Below, piece by piece: positions 53,267 through 64,000 of a stretch of 64,000 nt of DNA. Position numbers and translations under genes: made by a program. The notes under the pieces were generated by a model. It was not told where the DNA came from and did not search any database. It was given only the letters and a program-made list of their open reading frames with translations. Position 1 is the first letter of the stretch, and each line of letters opens with the position of its first letter. Source of the stretch: Hyposmocoma kahamanoa (taxonomy: Eukaryota; Arthropoda; Insecta; Lepidoptera; Cosmopterigidae); NCBI RefSeq assembly GCF_003589595.1, contig NW_020653750.1:1971943-2035942 (forward strand), read 5' to 3'.

Positions 53267-55863
53267 TTAACTAGTTGCTATTTTGCTTTCTTTTATAGCT
53301 GGCTGAGTTTCCTGTAATGATACATCAGTAGAGGGTGCTGTTAATGTGAAGATCACAGGTATTTTTGACAGTAGTGGGTTTCCATATTTCTCCAGTAGTC
53401 TTATCCAGGATAGAAGAGAATCTCTTGATGAGGTACCTACAACAAAGAATCCAGTTAGTAGAATGGTCATATTACAAGCACTGCGTTGGCGGGCTGGTGG
53501 TATATTGTGACATTGCAATATAGTGTGGTGTGCCTAAGTGGGGTGTAGTGCTCATGTATTAGAAATAACAGGTAGCAGTAAACACTTTCCTGCACATGTA
53601 AATTAAGTATTACCAGTAGCACATATAGAAACTATTGTTCCGTCATCTTGTTCATGTACTGTACACTTAGTTGCTGGTAGTGTACTTTGACCAATTACAC
53701 CAGGTATGCCTATAGGCTTCTCTATGTTTGATACATCTGTAATAAAATTTACATATTTTAGTTTATAGTGAAGAATTGGGTAATTAATATTCGAGTGGTG
53801 TCCTGGAATATCAATTAATATTTCATAATAATACGAAAATAATAAAAGTTGCCACCGACATTAGATAGAGAAAACTGACATGAAAATTACCCATAAGTTG
53901 CTAGTTAATATGAACTAGCTAATATGAATTTTCATATTAGCTAGCAGTCAGTCAAGAGTGTTGCAATATTGTAATTACTAAAATGATTATTGTTTCATAG
54001 AAATTAATAAGAACTTACCATCTGGATCCTTATTATCTACATGTTCTGGTCTTATTTTTCCAAAGAGAATAAAGTAGTTAACAACTTGATCCCTTAAGTA
54101 TACGAAGAAAGGTCCTCGAACTGTTAGGGGCTCTTCTAGCGGTTGTTCTGCTAATAAAACCTTTTGTGCATCACTCTGAGCACTGACAACCCAGGTCTTG
54201 TCTAATGATGCTTCTATTTCTTCTGTCTGACAGAAAAGTAAATAGTATTATAGTTCTTTTTTATAAAAAGTTATACAGTTAAGTAACTTTTGCTTGTATT
54301 TAAATTCTATAATGGCTGTTATATTTTTAAAATCCCTACCGAAAGAATAACAAGTGAACTGTAACAAAGATATTAAAACAAAATGTATTTCCTCAGGATA
54401 AGTTATATAGAGGTCTGTGTAGGAAATTGTACACATGGTTAACACAATTTTACAATGAGTGACTAGGAGAAATCAACCGGTCAACTTCAATAAATATATA
54501 ATATTACCTGCCAAATATCAACTCTAGTTTCTGCATCAACAGATGTAATCCTCTGTATTGCCAAGATAGCTAATTCCAAAGTATCTTTGGGCAGCTCATC
54601 AGGCAGGTACCATGGGCTGAGGTTCTTGAACTTTGGCATCCAGTACATCATCCTCCAGAATTTCCTAAGAGGTATACCTCGCCGCCCAAATATGTTTAGT
54701 AACATTTGTTCCATTTCTGTATCAGGAATTACATCTGGAAGAAACAAGGTTGTTATTTTGTAATTATAGTACACACAGGAGTTAAACAATTCTGACCCTT
54801 ATTATAAATGTGATATCAATGCTGGAAAGGCAAAATATCCAACATGCATTTGGAAAATATTACAGGAGAGTGATTTAAAACACGAAGAAAATAAAAATCA
54901 TAACTCTAATTTTTATTTGTTGTATCATTGTCTATTTAATTTTTCGGGACGAAGATAAAAATGTGGTGTAAAATGTAGTAAACGCGATAATGTTTGTAGT
55001 TAGCAATGTAATTAGTTAAATTATACATCTTTCTATACTATATTACGTTAATTATATATATATATATATATAGAAATAGAAACCATTTATTGTAACTTAT
55101 TGTATTGTATTTATTGTAATTTATTGTAACCAATTATATATGTGCAAGAAGTTTATAAGTTTTTCTACAACAAAAATCAGTAAAAACTAACTATGTCAAA
55201 ATGCGTGTGCGAGGTTTTAATTTTAAGGCAATGATATGGAAAACTAGAAAGTTTCAGTGTTTCCATGATATGTTATGATTTTTTTCTTCTGTAATGTTTT
55301 CCAAATGCAGGTTGGATGGTTTCCAGGGTTGGTATGGTCTTTCATGGAAGTCCATGAAAGACCATACCAATGCTGATTTCCTGGATTGTGTTCTATGTGA
55401 ATTGAGGTCAGTATTGCAGAGTGGCGTTTAGAAATCTGTAGGATGTAGAATAAAATAATGATTATCTGTACGCACGGTTATCTTCCATTTGCTCTAACAG
55501 GTCTACTGTACACTGTTGCTGTTTAGGATAATGCATAAATTCAGCCTGAAAAATATTTTGAGGTATAAACTTCCCCTTTGGTAATATATCCACTAGCGCT
55601 TTATATACGTCCAAGTCTTTTTGCACGCCAAACTCTTGCATTCTCGCCAAAGCCGCGTAAATGAACTCTACGTGACCTCTTCTGCGAAAGTCTGTTTTAG
55701 CTTCATACATTTTTATAGCTTCTAAATAGGAGCTCTTATTTTTCTTTGGTATCGTCACAAAGGGGTCATACACAGTTACTCGCTTTTCGGAACTTTCCCA
55801 ACGTTTCAATATAAAGTTGTTCGTCTTACATCTCAAAATACTCCTAATTATTTTTGTAGCCAT
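53267..55863 (-). CDS. ECSIT: ECSIT, mitochondrial complex I assembly and Toll-pathway adaptor
   Basis: Minus-strand exons 55863-55476, 54734-54508, 54226-54019, 53736-53614 and 53436-53267 join in phase to 372 codons (371 residues; human 431). Landmarks are RRGHVEFIYAALARMQEFGV (human RRGHVEFIYLALRKMREYGV), HYPKQQQCTVDLLEQMEDN, LLNIFGRRGIPLRKFWRM and LPDELPKDTLELAI, then LAEQPLEEPLTVRGPFFVYL, DDGTIVSICATG and SKIPVIFTL. The N-terminus (MATKIIRSILRCKTN) is basic with no acid, as expected for a mitochondrial targeting peptide. ECSIT links Toll/IL-1 signalling through TRAF6 and helps assemble respiratory complex I. The start at 55863 is the first Met and gives the targeting peptide. Confidence 0.93.
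53778..53892. repeat. MITE-like element in ECSIT intron, 115 bp
   Basis: It begins GGGTAATT and ends AATTACCC, and its right half (GTTGCCACCGACATTAGATA) matches the element at 58045-58252. It lies in ECSIT intron 3. Confidence 0.55.
53915..53944. repeat. Perfect 14-bp palindrome, 2-base loop
   Basis: CTAGCTAATATGAA and its reverse complement flank TT in ECSIT intron 3, immediately after the MITE-like element. Confidence 0.85.
55051..55072. repeat. (TA)n microsatellite
   Basis: About eleven TA units in ECSIT intron 1. Confidence 0.8.
55329..55370. repeat. Perfect 20-bp palindrome, 2-base loop
   Basis: TTGGTATGGTCTTTCATGGA and its exact reverse complement are separated by AG in ECSIT intron 1. 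Confidence 0.9.
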
Positions 55864-56763
55864 CTCGAATTTTGTGTATAGGTTATGTTGAGGTTATAAT
55901 TGTAATACAACACTTAAGTAAAAATAAGAAGTATTATATATAATAAACATATATCTATATTACACTATACTCAATAAATATGTTAATAATTCAATATTAT
56001 AATTTTTATTTTTTTTAGTTCAAGCATATATTTGATAAACATACGACATAAGTAACGTTTTAAAATGAAATCGAAAATCACTCGTTCATTTCGTTACTCA
56101 AAGTTCATTCCACAAAGCACGCATTTAGCCTTTAGCCAATGAAAGTGTTGAGAAAGCGGAATTACAGATTAGAAATGAAATTAAATGAATGACTGAAATG
56201 TGAATGAGTGTAATAATACGATATATCGACATCACAGACCAAATCGACATACTACGTTCCTCTGTACGCACTGGCGCCTGTCTTGAAAAGCAAATCTAAA
56301 AGAAAACAAAGCCTATATATCACATTACACTTTTATGCCAAGGTTTCACTGTTAACTAGATATTACATACAAAAATGTTTTTAAGACGTTCATAATTATG
56401 TATGTAACGATCCAGTTTCGCGGCATTTTATTGTATCTTCCATTCCTTTGCTCATTCATTCTTTTTCTGTATCAGTTGACGTCACGTCAGTATTGTCAGT
56501 CAGTAGTCAAGTTAGCAAAGTCAGTTGATATTTGGTTCGAAAGTAGAGTTAACGCCACTTTCATATGAGGTGTCTACGTATTCAAATACGAACTTTATAA
56601 TTTGTTCTATAATATATAATGAAATTTGTTTACATATTAACTTGTATTGAATTTTGGCAAGTTTTAAAGATATATAATAAATAATTATATATGCATTAGT
56701 TTTGTGCGAAGTGCTAAAGGTAACATTTAAAAGACAAAATAAAAGTGTTATTATTTTCTCACG
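55864..56763. promoter_or_regulatory. Divergent intergenic region between ECSIT and the 56764 gene
   Basis: About 900 bases separate two start codons pointing away from each other, so both promoters must lie here. No clear TATA box or operator stands out. AATGAAAT/ATTTCATT-type words recur at 56080-56215. Confidence 0.4.
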
Positions 56764-59700
56764 ATGTGGAACAAGTACTTATTTGGTGAATTCGTCATTC
56801 TACTTCTTGTCTGCTGCACTGGTAAATTAAATTATTTTAATTTGTGCCTTTACATATTTAACAAGACAAACTGCATTATGTACGAAACTGCAAGTGTAGT
56901 GAAAATTTATAACGTCACATTTTGTATCGAACTATATAACGTCTAATATATATTTAATACAAATTCTTTCGACGTCATAATAATTTATTGGGTAGTAGTA
57001 GTCTATGTCGACTTTTTTATCTAGTTCTGATGTATACCTAAATACTTTTTTAGAAATGTCGCTTTGTTTCACAACTTTTCAATAAAAATCATATTTCATT
57101 CGGCTTATTGAAATCATCGAACGTATAAATGATGCCAACGCGTCGAAAAAAGTTACAAATCCCAACGTAACTTTTTTTTTAAATTACATATTTCACGAAC
57201 TTTACTTCGTTGTTAAAATGAATCGAGCCAGCTTATTCTATTCTTACTGGAAAGGAGTTATACGATTACAAACATCAGGACTACTTTAGTTCTACATGTG
57301 GCTGAGTTTTTAAATTTTTATGTTTTAAAAGTATCTACCTAGTAGGTAGATTCAAATAAATAAAAAACACAAATAAACAGGCGTATCTTGTAATATCTCG
57401 GAATTTATATGTATACATTTTGTTCAAAGTATTTGATTTTAATAATAAACTATTTATAAATAACATTTAGTCATAATAAACCTTTAAAATTGAGCAGAAA
57501 TTTAAGAACGCTGCCTGCTGTTATCGTTAACAGTCACACGATGATTAAGTTTTGAATGTTCGTGATCGCAATTTTTTCAAACATTTTGCAAATATTTTTT
57601 TTATTATTTATCATTTGGTGGTAAATATAGAGTATCCATTAAACATAGTAAAGGTCTCTAATGTTGACGTCACTAGAGAGTTGTTTTGATGAAGTTTACT
57701 GGAGTGTCACGCCTTCAGACCGGCTCACTGCAGGCTGGGTTATTTTTTCACGTTGTTTATAACGCCAAAAGTGACGGTGCTGGGCATCTGTCCAAACGCC
57801 TACGAATGTCTCCAATTGCGATGTTCGGGTCTTTAGTTTACATCGATGCATCGTGTTACCGCCTCGTAAACTGCAGTCATTAACCGTCTGGTTTACGACT
57901 GATACCTTCATCATCTTCAACCTGACGACGTTCATTGTTGAATATATGCATTGATAGAATATCACTCAACAAGCTTTACCAGAGCTTTTCGTCGGTCATC
58001 GATAGCCTATGTATACAACACGTCTTGCATTGCAAGACTGATTTGGGTAATTTTCAGGTTAGTCTCTACCTAATTTCGGCGGCAATTTTTATTATTTAAA
58101 TACTGTAGAATATTATCATGAAGTATTAATTACTTAATCTTCGCGTGTAGTATTTTGAAATATGATTTAAATTTCACGATAATATCTCACTCGAGTACTG
58201 AAATAATAAATATTGCCACCGAAATTAGACAGAGGAAACTAATTTGAGATTATTAATAATAATAATTGAATTATCTATTTATACCTCATTAAAAAGAACG
58301 TCACTTCCCATTCATGTTTCTGAATTTATTTCCAGGGTCGTATGTGAAACGCCGTTTGGCAGTCGGCTAGCTTTTGTGTAAAAAAAAATACGCTCAATAC
58401 TGACTCAACATTTTCATAAACGTCCAAGCAAACAAGTGTACATACTTCCTCTTTTTATTGTTTACAGGACCATTGCCAATTCAGTATGACGTTATGGAAA
58501 AACAAAACAATTTGATAAATTAAAGTGTGGCCGCTATTATTTTTAGTTGCATCTGACTAATTGTTATGTATGAATTTTCCTTCTATAAATTCGGTTTTGA
58601 CAACTTGTTATTATACCCAGATTGATTCAATGGGTCCCTGTTGAATATTGCCGACGAGCTTTTGGCTGCATTTAATTTTAATCAACTTGGTAGTGTATTA
58701 TTATAAATCTGATTATTTCGTTCATACAAAGCATGAGGGACAGGTCGTGAATTTGAAATTTTAAAGGCCATGCTCATCTTCATTGATGCTTCATGATGGT
58801 GATGACGAATAGAGCAATAATTATTATCAACCGAGGTATTCTATTAATTACGCGAGTTATTGTATTAACGATGTCGAGGTTGATACACATAATATTTGTT
58901 TGATTGGCCTTGGAACGAATCAGCTCTTTCATACATTTTGATCGAGTCTATATGAAGATTCTTTCGCAGATTGAGATGGGCCCCCAAGCAAAATTTGTTT
59001 ACTTTGGTGAGCAGAAACAACTCTTTTTCCTGAGTTTTTTTATATGGTACAAAGCGGCTTGAATAGCCGTTTCAGCATATTCGTACTGTCCACGACACTC
59101 AGTGGCACTTAATGTTGTTAAAATTAAGTCTCTATTTGTGACTCGTTTCAAACGGGAAAACTTAGCAGGGAAATTGTTGGTACACTAAGTGATTTTCATG
59201 TTTTATTTATAGCTAATATACTTTGTTATCTCTTAAAATATTTAAATATTTTTCTGTTTAAATATTTAATGTGCGTACAATAATGCCACACTGATACAAA
59301 TGTTTTACGTTAAACAAGGTAAATACAAAATGCCGGTCGATGTTTTACAAACTTCTGCATAGATTTTATAATTGCATAGTCGTCGACTAAATGATCGTTG
59401 GGATAGAAATAAAGTCACACAAACTGAAACATAATATTTTGAACTTCTAGCCATGGAAATTAATGCAATTTTTAAATCTCAAATTATTCATTCGCTTGGC
59501 ATAGGATACAGTATGTACCAAACATGTCAATAATTAATCGTCGAAGAATTAGGTCATAGAGTGAAAACTGCTACTTATATAGAATGTTCACAGATTTTAA
59601 ATTTATATTTCTTAAATAAAAAAATCCTTAAAAAAATCAGAAATGAGGAGATCCGTAGAAGAACGAAAGTCGCCGACATAGCTCAAAGGATTAGCAAGTT

Positions 59701-62700
59701 GCAGTGGCAGGGGGCAGGGCACATAGCTCGTAGAACTGAGACCACGAACCTGAAGGCGTTCAGTGGGATGGCCCTCTACTAGATGGACGGATGACCGGGT
59801 AAGGGCGGCGGGTAACCGATAGATGCACGTCGCCTCCGATCGGCTAGTATGGCTGGAAATTTTGGGATATTCAACAGTGGACGTGTTCCGGCTGATATGA
59901 TGATTTCCTAAAATGGTTAGTTAAACTCTGATTTCCTCAAGCAAATTATTATAATTTATTTCAGTTATATTAACTAAAAGTAGTCATGTGTGATTGTATT
60001 CATAACTTATTACAATTACGTGTGCTGGTGCAACGTTCTTAAACATTTTTGATTTTCATTTGATAAAAATTTATAAATATATACTCGGAACATCTCGGTA
60101 ACATTTACAAATGAAGCTCCTTAAAGTATAATTTGCAGCTGTCTGTTCTCTTGTAATTTCGGATAGCTTCCTCGCCTTTTTTCCTCAGAATTAACAACGT
60201 GGAAAATCGTTCTATGGGTCATTCTTAAAATAGGTGTCAGAAAAAAAAAATAATAATATTTTTTTAAATTTCGTTTCGTTAGTTTCGTTAAGCTTAAAGA
60301 CCTTCAGAATCAAAATCATGGTTGTGACATTACAGACATGGGAGTGACGTGTATGTGTGTTCAAACATTTCTAAAAGATGTTTGTAATAAATAAAAGTTG
60401 TTTTTATTTTCATATTGGCTACTGGGTCCATCACTCGCAATACGCAGAACAGTAACATTCTGGTTGGTAATTAAATGAGCCAATGCTTTTTTAAGTGAGC
60501 GTAAATTACACACGTCAGATAGGTAGTGAGGAACGTCTTTTAAGCTGTCTAGTCTGCTGTGGAATGGTTCTGTTCACCAAAAAACCTTTTGGCACGCCTT
60601 TCTAGTGAATCCAGAGTCGACACTTAGCAGAACCATTCCATAGGTGGCATCAGTACTCCATACGAGACCGAACTTGTGCTTCGTTCAGTTGAAGCAACTG
60701 TCCCAGGGTAAAGTCCCTATCTACCGAGCCGAGACATAGGGTATTCCGGAGAGACTACGGGCTCCCAATCCCAAGATCAGGGTTCAGGGTGCAGCGGGCG
60801 TCCGGGCCGAGACCTCCGATAGAGATACGCCTTCACGGGCGTCTATGGTGGACCCAGACTTGGGTATGGACTCGCTGGGGTTTGTGGTAAGCTGCAGAGA
60901 CGGACATGTTCGTCTTCCCCGGTGGTGTGTGGCCGGGGCGTCTGTCTCCTGCGCAGCTAGCGCGTCTTAGTAGCGGTCTAGATGAGGACGTAAGTGAAGG
61001 AGACGCGCGGGGCACATGAGTTGCCCTATAAGTCGGAAGCATGTTCAAACATGGTCGCAGGACACTACGACCCGCATCTCCGGCACTAGCCCGGAGAGCT
61101 AGCTAGTAGAGGATGAGCTAGACATCCTCCGGTCCCTCCAGCTGCTTAAGTTGTTGGGAACTGGAGAGACACCGTTTTTCGCCGTCATGAAGTACCATAC
61201 AAGAAGTGAGAAGTGAGAGTACCATACAGCTCCGCCACCAATGAGAAGATTTGGTAGTGGACCTTAGAGTCGACGGCTTAGGTGGCAACCGTTAGTTGTG
61301 CAATGCGCGACGGGAAGTGAGCGTGCCTACAGCTTCGGTGCCTATCTGGAAAACGGAGGGTACTGTACGCGCACCAGGGGCTGCTGACACGAGGCACTAG
61401 CCTCTGGAGACCCGGATGAAGTCCCCTGTACACTAGCTGATCTGGAGTCAGAACCTGAACTTAGAAGGTTCCTGTGCATGCACAGGTTATAGTGCCCTTC
61501 TCGTATACCCTAGGGTCGGTAGGGAGGGTCCCTATAATCAAAGTTAATGGAGAAAGATATGGGGCTGTCCCAGTGTGAAGTACCGTCTCGCCTTTGAAAG
61601 GATGCCAAGCTTCATGGCTGCATTTTTGGCCATGGATGCAATGCCGAAGATTTTAAACTTAGTATTTATATTGCAAGGCACCATACGCAATAGTAAGGTT
61701 CCTGCCTCAAAGTATAGACTTTTATGCCTATAAAATTGTAATTAGAAGGCACTTGCACTGGATAAATGTCATGACCGTGGAAGATTGTCACAACCGTGAT
61801 GTTTACGAAAACGCGGCTGTGACACCTACGGTTGTGACATTTTTGCGCCATGCCACTCATACCTTGAAAGTCTTTTATTGAATATTGGCTTAATTATAAC
61901 CATAAAAATCCCGCTATATAAACATATAATATATGCCAAAATTAACAAGTAAATCGAATATTTACCTTTACAACACAAATCCACAGTTTTGACTCGTTAT
62001 GCTCGACAGTTTCCAAAATAAATGTTTTCGAAATTAATTTTTCGACACCACAACAATGAACGCCATCGCGAAAAGCAATCATTTGAGGAGTTGGCACTAG
62101 AAGTATATAATTATTGATGTTGCCCGATGTTTAGTTCTAAAAATTACGACTTAGGTAGATTTTTGTATTTGACCATAGACGTGATAAAAAAACAAGTCAC
62201 AAAAAGTTTTGTGAAAAACTTAAGCGTTATTTATTTGTTTGTACAGAAATATTGATATTAATTTATCGGGGCTACATAACAATTCATAGATAAGAGGTAA
62301 AAATCTGAGTTATGTTTATAATATTTTATTAGTTTAGGTTTAATGTTGCAAATTCGGGAAAGTCACACGACATGGTCGTGACATTTCATGTAGTTCCGGC
62401 CAAATCAAAAATATATTATGTATTACATTTATATACTTGTAATATGGCAAAATATACATTGAGTAATTGTCTATCATGTGATTCATTTTTGCTTTTCATT
62501 ATATTGCAAAAACATGCACTTCTCATTGGGTATCGGTTATTTGCTTGAGAATAAGAATTACCCCTATGCTTATCAATTTTTTATCTAACATCGACCCACT
62601 TTGTACGTGTGTGTACACACAAGAGCTAATGTACACATGGCAAAAAAGTTGTCAACTTCTTATATTAATTCCGATAAAACATGCAGAATAAGCATAATAC

Positions 62701-63946
62701 AGAAAAATTTAAATGGCGTAACGAGTTTGAATTTTTCTACCAGGATTTAATTTCCTCCGTCGTTTTTCCTCAAAATTTGTCTTTGTGACAGCAATGTAAA
62801 GTGAGGACAGACAACCCTATTTGTCTTTGTAAGTAGAATAACACTTAAGTCAACAGTGTGCAATAACCATTCGATCTCTTCGACTTTTTCCCCTCTGTTG
62901 TATATCACACGTTTTTAACTTCTGCCGTTTCATAACAATGACTTTAGTCCGAGTGAATACGTCCTTTTTTATTTTACCGTCTTCAGCTTTCTCAATATAT
63001 TTTGCTTTATCTGCGCATATAGGTTCGTAGTAGTAACCTATATGATAATAGGTACCATCTTTCAACGCAAGCGAGTGTAAATTTATATTATATTTACGTT
63101 AATAAATATAAAAAGTGTCAACTTATGTTGTCCTAAGAGTGAATGGCCGTCAGAATTAATCAACATATGCTAGATACTGTGCACCATGTGTAACTAGACT
63201 AGTGATCGCACAAAGTAATGGTATTTTAATGAACACACTACGCTCTAGTTTGTTGTGACAACTAGCAGCTATTAACGCTAGATCAGTTTATGTAACTAAA
63301 TCTTCTTATAGTTATAATATAGTTAAACAGAGAGAGTAACGAGTTTCATGTAACTTTTGGACTTAGATGCGTTGACATTTAAATATTTTATATTTAATAT
63401 TTATCTTAGTCCGCACTTTGATATTCGTACACACTAAAAAATAATACACACTCACTTGTCTCTTAATGGGGTAGGCTGAGGTTACAGACCTCCATCGACG
63501 TCTGACTTAGTTTCGCGTCTTCAATGCATACTTTTTAAATTCTCTTTTATTTTTGGTATTTTTCACCTGGACCCTGTACAATAAACATTACAATCCGTCA
63601 AGAATATTGTTTTTCTTTTTGGTTATTGGCGGTGCCCTTTTTAGATTTCGCTAATATCGAGTTTTCCGCTTAGTAATTTTAGAAGCTTCTGCAGTTTTTG
63701 CTAAGGAGTAAGTACGTACAAGCTTTCGAATAAGATTTTGAATTTTGATGTTGCAGAACTCTTGGATTGTCAGTTATCAATACAATGTATTATACCCACA
63801 AAGTACGTAAATAGACTTAAAACCATTCAACAGGAGCAACTTGTAACTCCAGTCAACCTCCGTCCGAATCCGAATGAAAATATTGATGATGATATCGATA
63901 TTGTCAAACGGTCAAAGTTAAAGTTAAAAAATTCTTTATTTCATAG
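56764..63946 (+). CDS. Secreted protein of unknown identity, 5' two exons (partial)
   Basis: Exon 1 (56764-56821) encodes MWNKYLFGEFVILLLVCCT, a textbook signal peptide, and ends at a GTAAAT donor leaving one base. Exon 2 (63757-63946) follows a GATGTTGCAG acceptor, needs exactly one base, and ends at a GTAAGC donor. Joined, it reads on as ELLDCQLSIQCIIPTKYVNR, an acidic NPNENIDDDIDIV stretch, a dibasic KR and a Lys-rich end. The Lys-Arg pair could be a proprotein cleavage site. The remaining exons lie beyond the window. I do not recognise the family; two cysteines and a dibasic site would suit a growth-factor or hormone precursor or a secreted enzyme, but that is a guess. The join across 6.9 kb is itself an inference from phase. 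Confidence 0.5.
56822..59600. other. Large intron, first part
   Basis: AT-rich with no exon that I can support. It holds the MITE-like element at 58045-58252. The frames at 57686-57965 have no recognisable content. Confidence 0.4.
58045..58252. repeat. MITE-like element, 208 bp
   Basis: The left end GGGTAATTTTCAGGTTAGTC and TAATTTCGGCGGCAATTTTT is inverted relative to the right end (TATTGCCACCGAAATTAGAC). This gives about 45-bp imperfect terminal repeats around a non-coding core. A related 115-bp copy is at 53778-53892. Confidence 0.65.
59615..59905 (+). mobile_element. RTE LINE 3' end fragment
   Basis: The plus strand encodes KIRNEEIRRRTKVADIAQ and SKLQWQGAGHIARRTE, the C-terminal end of RTE-clade reverse transcriptases. 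After a frameshift it continues to the 3' tail GTGGACGTGTTCCGGCTGAT. It is the part missing from the RTE copy at 16090-17390, but in the opposite orientation. Probably a 5'-truncated insertion. Confidence 0.75.
60415..60720 (-). pseudogene. LINE reverse transcriptase C-terminal fragment
   Basis: On the minus strand around 60700-60600 the frame reads LLQLNEAQVRSRMEY, stop, CHLWNGSAK, the AQVRxxMEYCxHLW motif of Jockey/CR1-like LINE thumbs. Further pieces in other frames follow (SLERRAKRFFGE, LKNVPHYL). Several stops and shifts show strong decay. Confidence 0.55.
60700..61560. other. GC-rich island inside an AT-rich intron
   Basis: Base composition shifts sharply to roughly 55 percent G+C by eye, with no long reading frame (longest 71 codons, minus strand 61048-60833). 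It lies upstream, in LINE orientation, of the RT fragment at 60415-60720, so it could be a decayed LINE body. The composition also differs from all exons in the window. Confidence 0.45.
61765..61840. repeat. Cluster of inverted GGTTGTGACATT words
   Basis: AAATGTCATGACCGTGG and ATTGTCACAACCGTGATG face TACGGTTGTGACATTT within 80 bases. Related words are at 60319 (ATGGTTGTGACATTA) and 62364 (ATGGTCGTGACATTT). Confidence 0.5.
61861..63756. other. Large intron, last part
   Basis: AT-rich, with no exon that I can support until the acceptor at 63756. The minus-strand frame 63065-62850 (PICADKAKYIEKAEDGKIKK) is lysine-rich and unrecognised. Confidence 0.35.
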
Positions 63947-64000
63947 GTAAGCGAATTACACTTAAAATCGTCATACTGATTAAACTCTATTGCTCATTCG

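Noticed and set aside
62850..63065. 71-codon lysine-rich minus-strand frame as a gene
   Set aside because: No family, splice or start evidence supports it; kept only as a note within the intron entry.
1..64000. CRISPR array, bacterial operon or phage module
   Set aside because: No regularly spaced direct repeats, ribosome binding sites or prokaryotic gene clusters; the sequence is clearly an intron-bearing animal genome.

Overview
The window is animal nuclear DNA, almost certainly from a moth or butterfly. It is AT-rich, its genes are split by short exons with GT/AG introns, and the introns are filled with insect-type mobile elements: RNase H-bearing LINEs, RTE LINEs, a CR1/Jockey-like LINE, an insect-type LTR retrotransposon, a cecropia-like mariner, tRNA-derived SINEs and many small inverted-repeat elements. 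Several of the short repeats look like families I associate with Lepidoptera. That species-level inference rests on memory, not on a search.

Layout. Positions 1-3800 hold repeat debris: a decayed LINE 3' end, a hAT-type element nested inside it, and fold-back repeats. Positions 3830-36515 (+) are one gene of 28 exons encoding the nuclear pore protein Nup214 (about 1863 residues): beta-propeller, coiled coil, then an FG-repeat tail ending in the typical GWR-type C-terminus. Its introns carry at least four LINE remnants, an LTR retrotransposon interrupted by an assembly gap, two SINEs and several MITE-like elements. Positions 36516-50458 are intergenic and dominated by a nearly full-length I-superfamily LINE (minus strand, about 41680-46760).

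Positions 50459-52727 (+) encode the four-exon TM2 domain protein TM2D1 (amaretto). An apparently intact mariner transposon sits in its last intron. Positions 53267-55863 (-) encode the mitochondrial/Toll-pathway adaptor ECSIT in five exons. TM2D1 and ECSIT converge, and their polyadenylation signals suggest overlapping 3' ends. From 56764 (+) a secreted protein of unknown identity begins: a signal-peptide exon, a roughly 6.9-kb intron with LINE debris, and a second exon at 63757-63946; the gene runs off the window.

The host genes are ordinary housekeeping and signalling genes with no evident functional link to each other. The unusual content is in the mobile and palindromic DNA: a 60-bp unit inserted with a 12-bp target duplication (its empty site is visible in a second repeat copy), a series of perfect fold-back palindromes, and nested elements with readable target duplications. 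I found no prokaryotic system, CRISPR array or rRNA. Exon coordinates come from reading-frame continuity and splice consensus by eye.
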